Positions 44,708-56,828 of a stretch of DNA of 64,000 nt are shown one piece after another. The notes beneath the pieces are model-generated. The model worked only from the letters and a program-made list of their open reading frames with translations. It made no database searches and had not been told where the DNA came from. The stretch is taken from contig QANU01003176.1 in the NCBI GenBank assembly GCA_003254905.1, positions 62,001 to 126,000 of the forward strand, written 5' to 3'. The stretch's first letter is position 1, and each line of letters begins with the position of its first letter. The translations under genes were made by a program, and so were the position numbers. The DNA is from Nissolia schottii (taxonomy: Eukaryota; Streptophyta; Magnoliopsida; Fabales; Fabaceae).

Positions 44708-46647
44708 AGACAAAACATGTTGCTTAAATCTCTGTTTTTTACACCTATTATAAGATTTATAGTCACATCATGTATATCATCATGGAATTGATATTCGCAT
44801 TACAAAGGTTTGGAAGTGAATATGATTTTTGTGAATTTAATATTGGTTCACGATCTACACGAGTCTGAATTCTGAAGGAATCAACGTACGCACAATTCAG
44901 GAAAGGTCTGGAAGTGGGACGTGGACAATGCTAACAGTCAATAGCATAAGACGTGGCTACATTGCAGCCTCTCTTTCTTCGTATGGGGTTGGGGTTGCAT
45001 CAACGCTTATAGGAGAAATTCTTTTGTTTACATCGCAAAAGAATTTAAGTTTTACATGTAATTGAAAGTGTTATTATTTTCTTTCGCATTTTTTTAAAAG
45101 AAAAATCTATGCACATATATTCTTTTACTCTATAGTATATAAAAGAATTTCTCCTCCAATAAAGTCTTCCTCCCTTTCTTTTCGCACTAATTATGTTTGC
45201 CAACTAGTATACTTATGTCATTCTCATGCATGTCTTCAGAATTGTATTATTTGCATTTATGAGTGTGATAGGTTATATCAACTCAAACTTTTATAGACGT
45301 CAAATAACAATTTTTTATCTTTTAAGAGACATCATTTAAGTTAAAATTAATCAAGAGAATATTAAAGTTCATTAACTCACACTTAATTAGTTAAAGTGAT
45401 TTGACACTTATTCTACTTAAATAAAATTTTAAATTTGAATATTGTCAATAAAAAAATAATTAACAATGTCAGAATTTTACCTTTAATGTGGACAGATCTA
45501 ATTCAAGTCAAATGAGGTGGATGCCAATTTACTTCAGATTTTAACGATTTCGATAATTTAACACTAAACTTGGTGCTCATACTATTTATTTCTCACAAAT
45601 ATTATGAGACTCACATTCACATACATGATGTGAGCATAGATTCATAATGTGTTGTGAGAGAAGACTTAATGTTATGATTATTAAACCCAGTCTAAGACAT
45701 TTATGAATTTGGTGTTAAAATAACATTTATGAAAGAAAATTTGATGTTAAAATAGCATTTATGAAAGAAAATTTACTCTTGAGCCCCAGGTCGAGTATAA
45801 TAGTTTATAAATTTTCTTTCATAGATATTATTTCAACCCCCCAAGATGGAAAAGTTTAGTAAGGGTATGATTTAGGAGTCTCTTGATTAATTTTGAGAAG
45901 TAGTTCATTAATCAATTGAAAGGTCCACTTATGTACATTGTTTGCTACTATACATTTTTTGGCTGTATTTACGTGTCAGGTTGAGAGGCAGGGGAAAAGA
46001 AAGTTGCAAAGTTTGTTACATCTTGTGGATCAAGAAGCACCAAGTTTGTGCGTGATGGATTGATGTTGATGTAATGAATGGATTAATTAAGCTGACGCTG
46101 GAAGTTTCAATTGTACTAAATGGTAAAGCAACTATATAGAGTTTCCAACCAAGCACAAATTTGTTAATATCTCATAGTTTTTGCTGTAATTAATTAATTG
46201 TTTCAAAGTTCAAAAAGCAACACAAGTTAGTTCAGTGGTAACAGACTGATCTCCTTTCTAAAAGGTTTTAAGTTTAAAATAAAAATAAAAAATAAAAAAT
46301 AAAAAAATTGTGTTAGGAGAGATAATCACACACTCCTAACTAAATTAGTCAGTCTCACAAGCTTTGCAACCTTGTTAAATTTAGTTACGGTATAGTTTAT
46401 ATATTGTTTTTACTTTCAACATCGCTTTCATCTTTGTTTGTTATATACACCCTTTTGTCTCATTTGCCCCTCCATTCATTGCAAAAATGTCGTAATTAGA
46501 CACAGAGAATAGACTGTAGAAAACATGAAATTATTTAATCACTGATTTAACTTTTTCTAATACAGATATATTTAACTTTAATGTCTAGATCTGAATAAGT
46601 GATTATATATATTTACATAAGCCCACAATAACTTAAGCTCTTTCCCT
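44708..46647. other. Intergenic between dirigent and polygalacturonase genes
   Basis: AT-rich sequence with no recognised gene. It contains a 32-bp tandem duplication with an inverted third copy (45711-45836) and an A-rich AAAAATA stretch near 46276-46306. The rest shows nothing I can support. Confidence 0.5.
45711..45836. repeat. 32-bp tandem duplication plus inverted copy
   Basis: Two adjacent 32-bp copies (45711-45742 and 45743-45774) share TGTTAAAATA.CATTTATGAA and AGAAAATTT. A third copy in inverted orientation (AAATTTTCTTTCATAGATAT at about 45809-45836) follows after 34 bp. The set could fold into a hairpin. Confidence 0.7.
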
Positions 46648-49600
46648 TTAGTTTCTCACAGGAGAACACTGAGGGAAAAGCCTTCCTCGGTTTACATATT
46701 TAACATTCTCACAAGTAGCGACGGTGCCTTCGCCGCCGCCATGTTCCGGCTCTAAAACCACATCCTGAACATAGATTTGCCGGCAAGGGACGGTTCGGCT
46801 GCACTCGAATTTGATGGCCACTTCTGATGCGCTCGTTCCTCTGATGTTCTGGTATAACACATTGCTTAATTGCACTGCTGAGTTCTGTCATATAGATGAA
46901 CAAGTTAAGATGGTTAATTAATTATGATTAGTTATCATAAATTTAATTTAATGCACTAATGGTAGAAAATTAGTTACCTGCTGTTGACATGGCTTTTCTT
47001 GATCACAATAGTTTTGATCTATGATTATTGGATTTGTCACATTTTGCATCACTATGTTCAAGAATTTGATGTTTCTAGCATAACCAGAACCTCCCTGTGT
47101 TAATTAAGATCATAGAATCAAAATATGAGAAATATGTTAGAGGGAGAGGAAGTGGAAAATTCAATTACAATTCTTTTTAAATTGAAAAAAAAAATTGATG
47201 TTGACTCGTGATGAAGAAGGTTAGGAATTGGTGGATTGTGCAAACTTGACAAAATTGCTAGTTGAAGTATTGAAATATTTGGCCAATTAGAAGTAACAAT
47301 ATCTAATTAGATAAAACATGTCATTGGTGGTCAAGAAGTCAAGGACCAACAAGGTGGAAAAGAATTGTCAACCTTAGGTGCACTATTTCCCCCCCATTGG
47401 TCAACTTCCCCATATTTTTCTTATCTGATTTACGCCTAAAATTTGGCATTTGTGCTTACTAGCAAAAGATTAACCAATTTATTCTAAAAGCAATGGCTAT
47501 AAGTTCATAATAATGTAATCATAACTTTTCAACAGAATTCATAATAATCGTTAGATGAATATAATGGTAAAATTCACTCATTCATTGGACATTTTTCTTT
47601 TCGTTATTTATTAAAAAAAATTCAGTTATTCATTCGAATTCATCATGCACCACGCAATTTTGACACTTAAGTTGTTTAACATTTTTATTATCTTTAACTT
47701 GCGTTTGATATCAGAGACATAACAAGATGACAAACATATGAGGAGAGAGACAGAGAAAATTGGTATCCTTCCCAGGTTTTAAGGTTTGTTTCTTAAGCGA
47801 AATTTGTTTATCTTCTCTATTTCTGTATCTTCCTTTATCCTCCGTCTTGTCTATGATATCAAAAACTATTAAACTTAGGTAAAACCCAAATACTAAATTA
47901 GAGTAAATAAGTTGAAATTTCTCTATATAAGTTCAACTTTGAACATCAATTAGTCCAAATTCTTTCAACTGTTTCAAATGTTGTAGAGTGACCAAACATC
48001 CAAAATTGTCAAAATCTCAAGACCAAACTCTTACCTGCCAAGTCTTTATTCTCACTCCATTACTTGTTCCTGTCAAGGTTGCTCTGTTCACTACCACATT
48101 GGACACTTCAGCTTCAGAGTTATCAGCTCCTAAGCTTCCAATGCTGCCAAAAAAATGGTACTAATTCAGCATCTTAATCAATCATTGTAATTATCTAAAC
48201 AAGATTTAAGAGTTGTAATTAATATGGTGCAATATGTTCATAAAACCTGATCCCATGTCCGGGCCCACATGTGATATCCGTAGCTCTAACATTTTGGGAC
48301 CCACTTACTATTGAAATACAATCATCACCTTCATTAAACAAACAAAGTGGCAAAATATTAGAACCAACATTTTTCTAAATCCAATTTAACTTTTTTTTAA
48401 TATACGATTATATTTAATCATGTGTTGTTATACGAGATATTTCTAAAATAGTGAATGAGATATTCAATTATTTTTGCTTATGTCATAACATATAATTAGA
48501 TGATAATGTAAAAATTTGTACATTATCTCTAAGCATACAAAAATTAATCTCTTTTTTAATTTTTATTTTTAATTTTGAAATTCATGACTTTTACCTGTCC
48601 CAATGTCACTGTTGCTTATGTCAATATTTTGTGTTTCTGAGACATGAATTCCATCAGTATTAGGGCTATACCCTGGTGCTCTGACCACAAGATTTGAAAC
48701 AATAACATTGAAGCATTTCTCAAAGGACACATGCATTTGCTGTGCATCTTTGAACCTGAGATTCTCCACTCTCAAAGTCTTGCATTGATAGAAAGTCACA
48801 GCCTATACAACAAATTTTCCATCATAGTAAAAATTCAGTTAGGAAAAAATATATATATTGCATCCCTGCATACGCTAGTAAATTATATTAAGGTAAAACT
48901 TTATGGTGTATAAATGAAGAATATTTAACTTACAGTTGGTGCATCTTTGCATGGCTGTGATTGAATTCAACGGAAGGAAATGAAATTCAAGACATGAAGG
49001 TTAGTATTCAAAAATTACAATAACAAAAGGTTAAAAAACAAATAATTAATTTAAAATTGGAATAAAAGGCAAGATGAATTACAAGATTTTCATTAGTTTT
49101 GCATGAATTCTGCCACCATTTCTTCCCATTGCCGTTGAATGTGCCGCCGCCTCCAACTCTGAAATTGGCGACACTATCAAACACAATCCAGTGTTGTCTA
49201 TCGTGTTCGTACGCCGAAATCTGAGGCCATGCCTTGATTGTTCCATAGATCTATATAACATGATGAACAAGGAAAAAAATAAAACAGAACAATTACTATG
49301 AATTTCTCATGGTCATGGAATTATAAGGTAAAAAAAATATTAGATAATTTCTCACCATGAATGCAGTATTGGGTTGGCATGGACCTGAAAATGTAATTGG
49401 CTTAATAGTATAGGTCCTCCTTTCAGGTACAACAAGGGTAGCACCTCTAGAACATGCTTCATTCCATGCCTTCTCAAATGGCTGAAAGAGCAAAAATAAA
49501 TAATGTTACAACTTATAAGATAAGATTAATTAATTAATGAAATGTCATAACTAAAAGAATCCCTCTTAATTTGTTGATGATGTTTAATTACCTGAGTATC

Positions 49601-49876
49601 ATCTCTTCCATCAGCTCTGGCTCCAAAATCATCAACACTAATGGTTCCACTATGCCTTGAAGAATGAGTGGTATAATAAGCCCTATTAGCCCTCATCATT
49701 AGACCAAAGTGTTCATGATGTTTTCTAGTATTGATCAACCTTCCATCATGAACGTGGTAGTGTTTAGCATTTGTTCTATGATGAAATTGAAGTGGCTCCT
49801 CTATGTAATTGCTAAGGCATAAGCTTAATGAAGCAAGGAAGATGAAAATTGAGATAATTGGACTTAGTGGAGACAT
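46648..49876 (-). CDS. Polygalacturonase (GH28 family)
   Basis: Secreted pectinase that hydrolyses alpha-1,4 links of homogalacturonan. Nine exons give 450 residues: 49592-49876, 49356-49481, 49083-49250, 48934-48954, 48595-48802, 48247-48328, 48035-48143, 46978-47094, 46648-46884. A signal peptide is seen at about 1-22. A His-rich segment follows (residues 30-56), then the right-handed beta-helix domain from about [15 protein letters not shown]. The four GH28 motifs are intact: NTD in SPNTDGIHV (D250), GDDCIS (D271-D272), GPGHGISIGS (H294) and RIK (328-330). Exon 4 is a 21-nt microexon encoding PCKDAPT, which completes the CKTNENLPCKDAPT block. A TATA box lies about 100 bp upstream. The N-terminal extension before the catalytic domain is longer than in short exo-polygalacturonases. 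Endo versus exo action is not determined. Confidence 0.94.
47711..47866. mobile_element. MITE-like copy, TTTGATATCAGAGACA family, in polygalacturonase intron 7
   Basis: Starts GCGTTTGATATCAGAGACA and ends TCCGTCTTGTCTATGATATCAAAAACT, so the ends are inverted copies of each other. It lies in the intron 47095-48034. About 155 bp, non-coding. Confidence 0.6.
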
Positions 49877-49977
49877 TTTTTTTTTTGGCGTTTTTCACTT
49901 TTATGAGAAAAGAAACAAACCGAATTAAATGAAGGACAAAAGTTGCAATGTGTGATTAGAGAGATTTGTGTTGTGCA

Positions 49978-49985
49978 TATTTATA
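49978..49985 (-). promoter_or_regulatory. TATA box of polygalacturonase gene
   Basis: On the minus strand CCTATAAATATGC contains TATAAATA about 100 bp upstream of the ATG at 49876, giving a 5' UTR of roughly 70 nt. Confidence 0.55.
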
Positions 49986-52865
49986 GGAAAAATTGAGGAT
50001 TTTCAAAGAAAGGGAATTTGATTGTGAGTTAGAAGGAAATGCACTTTAGAGAATGTTTTTCTATTTTTTTCAATGAGGCTATAAGGTATGGAAAGGGATG
50101 CTAGAGACTTAGACGAAACCATTTAATGGGCTTGGTAGGTATCAATTGTTTTGTGTTATTATTCTAATTTCTAAATGAATGAAGTGAAGAAAAATCATCA
50201 ATTTGGGGTTAGTTATTTTTCTGGTAACTTTGTGCTTGTACACCAACCAACTATCAATCAATCATGTGCTAAAAGCAATTCCCTTTGGTACTATAGCATT
50301 AGTCTTCTCTCTAGTTCAAAATTTTCAAGAGAAAATTTGTAATCACAAGTCAATTAATTTGCAACAATTTTCTCATGGTGCACTAGGTCAGCACATGCCG
50401 TTAACTTGTTCAACATTGATTTCTCCAATTTTGAAAATATTATGGATTGAATTGGTACATGTCCATTCAAAGTAAGTGGAATAATTTCCCTAACAATAAC
50501 GAACAACGACCTCCTAATCCAATTTTTTTCCCTGCTCTTTGACTTATTGTAATCCTAATTCTCTCTATTTATTTCTCTTTTCTTTGTATAATTAAACAAA
50601 TTAATTTGCATTGTCTCGCCCAATCGATTCATTTCAATTTATATGACCTTTAAGCAGTGAATGTGAAGACTAATTATCACTAAAAAAAATTAGTCTAAAG
50701 TCGCTTTTTATCACAACAAATTTAACCTAAAATCACTTTTTTTTATTAACTACACTTAAAAAAGTGTGACTTATTTTATATAAAAAAGGAAAATTTTTAC
50801 TAAGAAAAGACAACAATTCATAATACTTTAAGTCACATTTATTTTGATAACCCCACAAATAGTGATGTCTTAACTTTAAAAATATATAGTCTTTCGTTTT
50901 ATAATATATGAAGCTAACAATACACTTTTTGTGTGCGATCGAATTGAAAGTGGCTTAAAGTATTATTAGCATATAAGGTATTCTTTTTATCAACACATTT
51001 TTTTATTTTTATAATATAAGATATACTTTTTAGGTGTAATTAATCTTAAGCAATGTTTGTTTAGTAGATATTTACGGATGATGTATCATATATTGATTCA
51101 ATAATAGTGTAAAATTCAACACATCAAAATTAATCCATAATTAAAACCTAATAATAATTAATCTAAACTCGAAACGCTTGGTTTAAATCTTTTGAAGCAG
51201 AGTAACCAATCTCCTTGCATGTGCTTTTTGGGTGAAAAAAGAAGCAAGAAATTGCTATGACCAAACTTGCTTAACGTGCATATCATATGGGTATGGGGCT
51301 CTTGGAATTACTTCCCAATTATCAATCATCTACGAGATGAAACTACTACTACGTTATTAATTACGCCCATTACCACAAAATAACCATAGCTGAAAGCATT
51401 GGTTTTTCCTTTAATTAGACTTACTTAACGATTCCCTATTCCCAATAGGATGACACATATACGGTTAGTTAATTACGTAATATAAGTTACAACTTTTCCC
51501 CCATTATGTATTACACCTGCCCTTAATATTATTAGTTCAGAAGTTAGGTTGGTTTGGTTCCAAATTTGGTACATGAGCAATCCCAATTCAAACCTAGGTT
51601 TAACCAAAAGCTCAATAAATAATGCGAAATATTTACAATGAAAAAAAAAGTATAATTATATACTTAAGAAATATGTTTAAAAAATCATGTAGGTTCGATA
51701 GTGGGCATGTGGGTAAGGTAGACTGCACAATCTGTTGCGGAAAAACCAAAGAATCCTTTTGGATAATTGTGATTTGGACAAGTAAAAGAAATATTATTGC
51801 ATCTTTTTTCTTCCAATAAATATAATTTATATTGGAGATGAGTGGACTATATTATTCATTTATTTATTGTAATGGCTTGGTGCAGCCTAGTTGGTATTGG
51901 GCCTGTAAAATTTGGTTTTACAAAAATGTCAATATATATTCCGAAATTGAATTGGGCTAACAAATCTATTCGTTTCAAGTTGGTCTAGTTTATGACCCAA
52001 ATTCTTTTATATTATTAATATGGGAAAATTTCATCAACCTCCTACAAAACTCATTAATATTATATTTATTTTTCTTTAATGTGTAAGTTGACACTCATCT
52101 ATCGTATTTTAGAAAAATTCAAAGTTACCCTTAAGATAATATTTTTTTGACCCCTTGTAAAACAAGTAATTAAATGCAAAGTAATTATTTTACATGGTTT
52201 TCTTTTTTCCAATTCAATATTTATGGCTAAAGGAGGTTGATGTATAAATCGTAAACAAACTAAGGTTAAAGGGGGTCAGTGTAAGAATCATACCCAATTT
52301 TATTTTTTTAAAAAAATAAATAAATTTGTGCATCTATATTAACTAGACATCCTTAAAAATATTTATCTAAGAGTGTACAATTAACAAATAGCAATACTCT
52401 TTTAACAAATGATAATTGAGTATAAAAGCTATCAATATCAACAATAGTCGAACAGCACCGCAAACATACTCGAAAAGAAACAATATTTGTAGATTCAAGT
52501 TTCAATATGAATAAACATTTTGATGGACACTAGTACTACAGAGAGAGAGAGAGAGAAACCTTGTAAAATCGTCTACACAAAATCCAATAAATGACAAAAT
52601 GCATTTTCCCCTCAATCTTATTATTACAACTTGTAAGATCTTTGGCACACAAGTTATGATAAAAATGAGATCTTTTACTGTTTTAAAAACACGGCATCAC
52701 ACATGCTTGTAACGATATTATCAACTCTACTTCATGTATATGTTAGATCAAGTGATCTAGGGAGACATCAAATGCCACCCCACAAATTGTATCCACAGTA
52801 CCGATGTGCAAGACATGATTAATTGCTCCCAGAGCAGAGCAGAGCATTCAAGAATCTCTCATCTT
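49986..52865. other. Intergenic between polygalacturonase and GRAS genes
   Basis: About 2.9 kb, AT-rich, without recognised genes. It contains a probable inverted-repeat element (about 52019-52298) and a short (GA)n run near 52541-52557. The last 250 bp are the presumed 3' UTR of the GRAS gene. Confidence 0.5.
52019..52298. mobile_element. Probable MITE-like inverted-repeat element
   Basis: Left TTTCATCAACCTCCT (about 52029-52043) pairs with right AGGAGGTTGATGTAT (about 52231-52246). A second, weaker right copy, AGGGGGTCAGTGTAAGAATC, ends near ATACCCA at 52298 and could pair with ATGGGAAA on the left. The interior is non-coding and the ends are uncertain. Confidence 0.42.
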
Positions 52866-55800
52866 CTAAAACCTCCAGGCTGATAGGGAGAACAAAGGCG
52901 TATCCTCCCGACAGATAAACAAGCATTTGTTCTCTCGAAGGATCTTATATCCATGTCCATAATTTTGTAACAACTTTGAGGCGTGCAACATCCCCTCAAA
53001 GCTTATAGGTACCCTCCCAAACCCAGCCAATTCAAGCCTTGGGATCCATGTCATAAGCTTCTCATGCCTCTCCTTTCTCTGAGCTCCTTCACATGCAATG
53101 ATGTTCCTTATTTGCTCCCCTAGCAACACCCTCTCAAGCAAGATCCTCTCTGCCACAATCGTTTTTGGAATGGTGGACTCCAAGCAATCAAACATTGCCC
53201 CATAAAAGTGCAATGCCTTGTCAACCCTCTCAGTCAGAGTACACACATTAACACTTGATTCTTGCTCAGTGATCACCATCACTCTTGGTTGGAGCCTCCA
53301 AAGGCCATATAGAAAACACTCCATCTTAGGTGAAGGGCATATTGAAGGAGGTGACAATGATGAATCAGGGCTTCGGCTTCGATCACTTGCCTATAATAAG
53401 TTTTATCATTAATGTTAGGATCTTGAAATTCATGATTCTCACGTACATACATAACAGATAGATAGATAGATAGAGTTCAAGAACATACCTTCATCCATGA
53501 TCAAAACAACAATAAGAAGAGGACAAGTGTGGAAATTAATCATTTCTTGAATCTTTCAGTTTCTATTCCTTAACTCTTTTCTTTCACTCTTTTCCCTTTA
53601 GTGACGGTGAAATGAGAAGATAACTTCATGGTTAGAAAGAAGACCAAGTGTTCTTTCGTAAATCAACTGTCATCAAGTTGGTTACTTTATAGTAACTCTT
53701 TTTAACCTCTCCATCAATTAATTAGTTGCGGCTTCTCACTTATTCCACGGGTAAATACCTAATGTTACTTAATTTATCTGTCAAAAATAATTTTTATAAC
53801 TAAATTCATTGATTTTTGTTATCATTTCATTATTTAATATGACACATTGATAGATTATATGATCTAATGTGATAAATTAATACTTTTTAATACGATATTT
53901 ATAGTGCATTGTAAGCTGAAATGATTTGCAAATCTCTAAACCTTTTATAAGTTGGTTTTTTCAATGATTTAACTAATGAACAATTTATTATGATCATATA
54001 AAACATGAAATAATAACAAAAATCGATAAATTTAGTTGTAAAAATTATCAAAAAGTGAATAAATTAAGTAGCATGAAGTATTTACCCTATGAGGTAGGTG
54101 AGAAATCACTTTAATTATTTATTAAAAAAATGATTCTTGAACATATAAAAAGGTGTTAATATCTTGTCACCTCTCTAACAACACATCATGGGGTCCACCA
54201 AGAATGTGAGACATTTTTATTTTTTTTCATATGTTACCTTGTTCTGTTTCCCAATAAGAATCTCTTCAAAAGTCCTTTGGTGATGCATTGATGATGATGA
54301 TGATGTTGGAATTGGATCATCAGTGGCCAGGAGAGAATGCAATTGAAGCACAATGCTAATTGCAATAGGCTCTCCTTTTTCAATAGGCAACTTTTCAAGA
54401 TCCAAATTCTCCAAAGTGCTCACAATGGCGTGAAACTCCAATGAGAAGTTCATCTTTTCTGCTTCCACTTTCAAATGCAACCCAATTTGCTCCAACACCT
54501 GCTGCTTCTCGTGAACACACGTGATTTTCAAATATGGCGGCGGCTGAGTCGACTGCTGCTCTTTTAAGCTATGCATAAGGAGAATCCATTGAGTGGCATC
54601 GTGAGATGCACCGAGATCGAGTATATGGATGGATTTTAACCCTTCTGTGACTTCAATAATGGCCTGATTCGTGATCGCGTGCGCTATCTTTAAGATCGGA
54701 TACAACTCGAAGAAGAACTTCTTGGCAAGAAGCTCTTCTGCGGTTGAAAAAGGTTTTGACAGAACATCACGCGCACCACGAAAACTTTTACTAATCACTA
54801 GGCACGACAATGCCTCGCCAAAATAATTGGCTACCCTTTGCATGGAATCGCCGTCCGGGGACGCAAGGTGGGAGATTCGGGCAAGTCCCATGTCTGCGTT
54901 TGTTATGCTTCCTGATTCGATATACTTAGCGCATGCGTTGAGGAGATGGGCGAGGAGTAACCCTCTATTCTCCAATGTCATATCTTTTAGCCAATGGTAC
55001 GGCGAGCCTGATCATGAAGGAGATACAACTAAATGAATAATGTTACAGTGATAACCTTGCAACAAATACATTCAAAAAGGTTGTCACAATGATATGGTGG
55101 GTATGATCAAGGTGGGTCCCATACCTTTCTGAGTATAGTTGTCACAATGTTGCCTATTTTAGTTTAAAACAATCATTTCTATAACTAAATCTAATAAAAA
55201 ATCGTATATTACAAGAGGAGTTGTGCTAGGATGACATATAAAGTTGACAACTCTTGAACAATTCTCCTAACATAGGTGTGAAACTTATGATGGACCCCAC
55301 CACGGTGGACCTCATACCTATATGAGTGGGATTGTCTAAGCGTTATCAACTATGTTTGTCATCTTAACATTTTTTTATAAGAGTGTAAAAAAATAATTAT
55401 TTTTGTTGAACCACAATTAGGGTTGTCAAAATGAGCCCTACTCATTTACCCAGTTAAATGGACAGATCAAACGTATAAAATTCGATCGGTGAATAATAAA
55501 AGCCCATTTAGACCCGACTTATTTAACTTGCGAGCCAAATTGACCTATTTAATATTAACATAAGCATAACGCATAGACTAACCCGTTTACTCACATAAAT
55601 GGATGAATTAAACATATAAAAATTAGTTTGTGAATAGTAAAAGCCTGGTTAGGCCCGCGTGTTAACCGGGCAGGGCCTAAATGGGTCGGGCTGACCCGTT
55701 TGATAGTTCTATCCACAATAAATTAAAAAATTATTGCATGAATATAATCATACATAAATTTAAGCCTTCATATTTAATTACATTTTATAATAAAGTTTGA

Positions 55801-56658
55801 AGGAACTAGAAGCAACCTAGCTAGTTTTTTTTTCTTCATACGAGCATGCAAAGTTTAATGCTATAATTAAATATAACGAGAAATTTTTTGTTGCACCGAG
55901 AGCAAATTTTAATATTTATTCCGATCCATTAAAAAAGTAACACATCACATTTATTAGTTATTTTTTCGATACTTTAAAACAGTAACATAAAGATCTACAA
56001 ATATGATGTGGTACTTTTTAAATAGATTAGAGCAAATTAGAAAATCTACTCTCAGTGCAACCAAAAATTTCATATATATCAAATATGTTAAATCCTTTTA
56101 AGTGATATGCTTAAAAATCTTCCTAATTTAAAATTTTATCCAACTTTTTTTAATAGTTGTTGAATATTGTTTAAACAGAAAACATTTTTTTGTTACGAAA
56201 CGAAGTTGCATACGAACCATGTGACTTTTGCTTATGTGCAGTCAAAATAACACTCTTTTTCAATTTCCAATGATTTTTTCTTTACCATTTTCAAATTTAA
56301 TTGGCCCACCCCCCTTTTCATCATTTTCCATGCAATTTAGCTTTGTCCCAAACAGTACTTTTGTCATGCAACTCAATTCATGTGTGAGAAATCATAAAAA
56401 GGGGTCAAACACGAGAACTTTAAGTCATTAAATTTATTTTCTCAAAATATATAATTTTTGCTTAATTTAAAATTAATCAATGTAAAATTTCATACTCACA
56501 CTTGTGTTATTAAAGAAGATTTCATACTCACGCTTAAAATTGCAACAAATTATTAAGAAAATATATCAGCAATCTAAAAAAAAAATATAGCAATACTCTA
56601 AATATATGTATGAGCCTTTGTATTCATACAACAATTTCTCTAACTTACCTGAGTCCAT
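52866..56658 (-). CDS. GRAS-family transcriptional regulator, SCL3-like
   Basis: Nuclear regulator of the GRAS family, closest in my reading to SCARECROW-LIKE 3, which promotes gibberellin responses by opposing DELLA proteins. Three coding exons give 434 residues: 56649-56658 (only ten bases, MDS plus one nucleotide), 54238-55007 and 52866-53390. Exon 1 is supported by a good ATG, a GTAAGT donor and the spliced product MDSGSPYHWLKD, which matches the SPxHWLK/R start of SCL3-like proteins. Exon 2 carries leucine heptad I (ENRGLLLAHLLNACAKYIES), SHLASPDGDSMQR, a VHIID-type motif IHILDLG (130-136) and heptad II. Exon 3 carries the PFYRE and SAW parts, ending LFSLSAWRF. Most GRAS genes lack coding introns, so two introns are notable; both contain transposon-like elements. 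The VHIID motif is degenerate (L for the second I). Upstream ATGs lie in the predicted leader. Confidence 0.88.
53749..54087. mobile_element. Long-arm hairpin element (MITE) in GRAS intron 2
   Basis: The left arm GGGTAAATACCTAATGTTAC and the reverse complement of the right arm, GGGTAAATACTTCATGCTAC, begin inverted arms of about 90 bp. Matching continues through TTAATTTAT, ATAATTTTTA, AACTAAATT and GATTTTTGTTAT.ATTTCAT, at roughly 80 percent identity. A spacer of about 150 bp separates the arms. The element lies wholly inside the intron 53391-54237, so it would be transcribed in the pre-mRNA and could fold as a long hairpin. The target duplication is not clear. Confidence 0.75.
55410..55719. 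mobile_element. hAT-type MITE in GRAS intron 1
   Basis: The element (55418-55711, 294 bp) starts TAGGGTTGTCAAAATGAGCC. The reverse complement of its right end starts TAGAACTATCAAACGGGTCA. The flanks ACCACAAT (55410-55417) and TCCACAAT (55712-55719) are an 8-bp target duplication with one mismatch, as in hAT insertions. Internal GGGTCGGGCTGACCCG-type sequence is typical of these elements. Non-coding. Confidence 0.72.
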
Positions 56659-56676
56659 AAATTGGCCTCACTCGGA

Positions 56677-56828
56677 TTACTGATCATACATACATGCACC
56701 ACAACCTCTCAGCTATTCTCACTTCAATTTCAATCAAATTGAAAACGTGATTGAACAACTCTTAGAGGGACTCAATGCCATTAAGGGAGTACAAAGCTCA
56801 ATTAAGATTAGGGAGTAGGGTTTATATA
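56677..56828 (-). promoter_or_regulatory. GRAS gene TATA box and upstream ATGs
   Basis: On the minus strand TATATAAA lies at 56821-56828, about 165 bp upstream of the ATG at 56658, so transcription would start near 56795. The predicted leader then holds four upstream ATGs. One, at 56781, opens a 15-codon frame ending at 56734. Two tiny frames start at 56695 (MYV) and 56691 (MYDQ). One at 56687 runs across the splice site in another frame and ends just inside exon 2. Such leaders often lower translation of the main frame. Confidence 0.5.

Noticed and set aside
44657..44713. N-terminal extension of the dirigent protein
   Set aside because: Its first codon is not ATG and it overlaps the TATA box.
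50203..50475. 90-codon plus-strand frame
   Set aside because: Starts with a non-ATG codon; hydrophobic AT-driven composition; no family resemblance.
50640..50960. Possible CACTA-type fragment (CACTAAAAAAAATTAG, AGTCTAAAGTCGC)
   Set aside because: Only weak, short partial inverted similarity (AAAGTGGCTTAAAGT) could be seen; no ends or target duplication.
55080..55380. Possible inverted-repeat element right of GRAS exon 2
   Set aside because: Some repeated words (GTCACAATG, GGTGGGTCC/GGACCCCACC) but no consistent paired ends.
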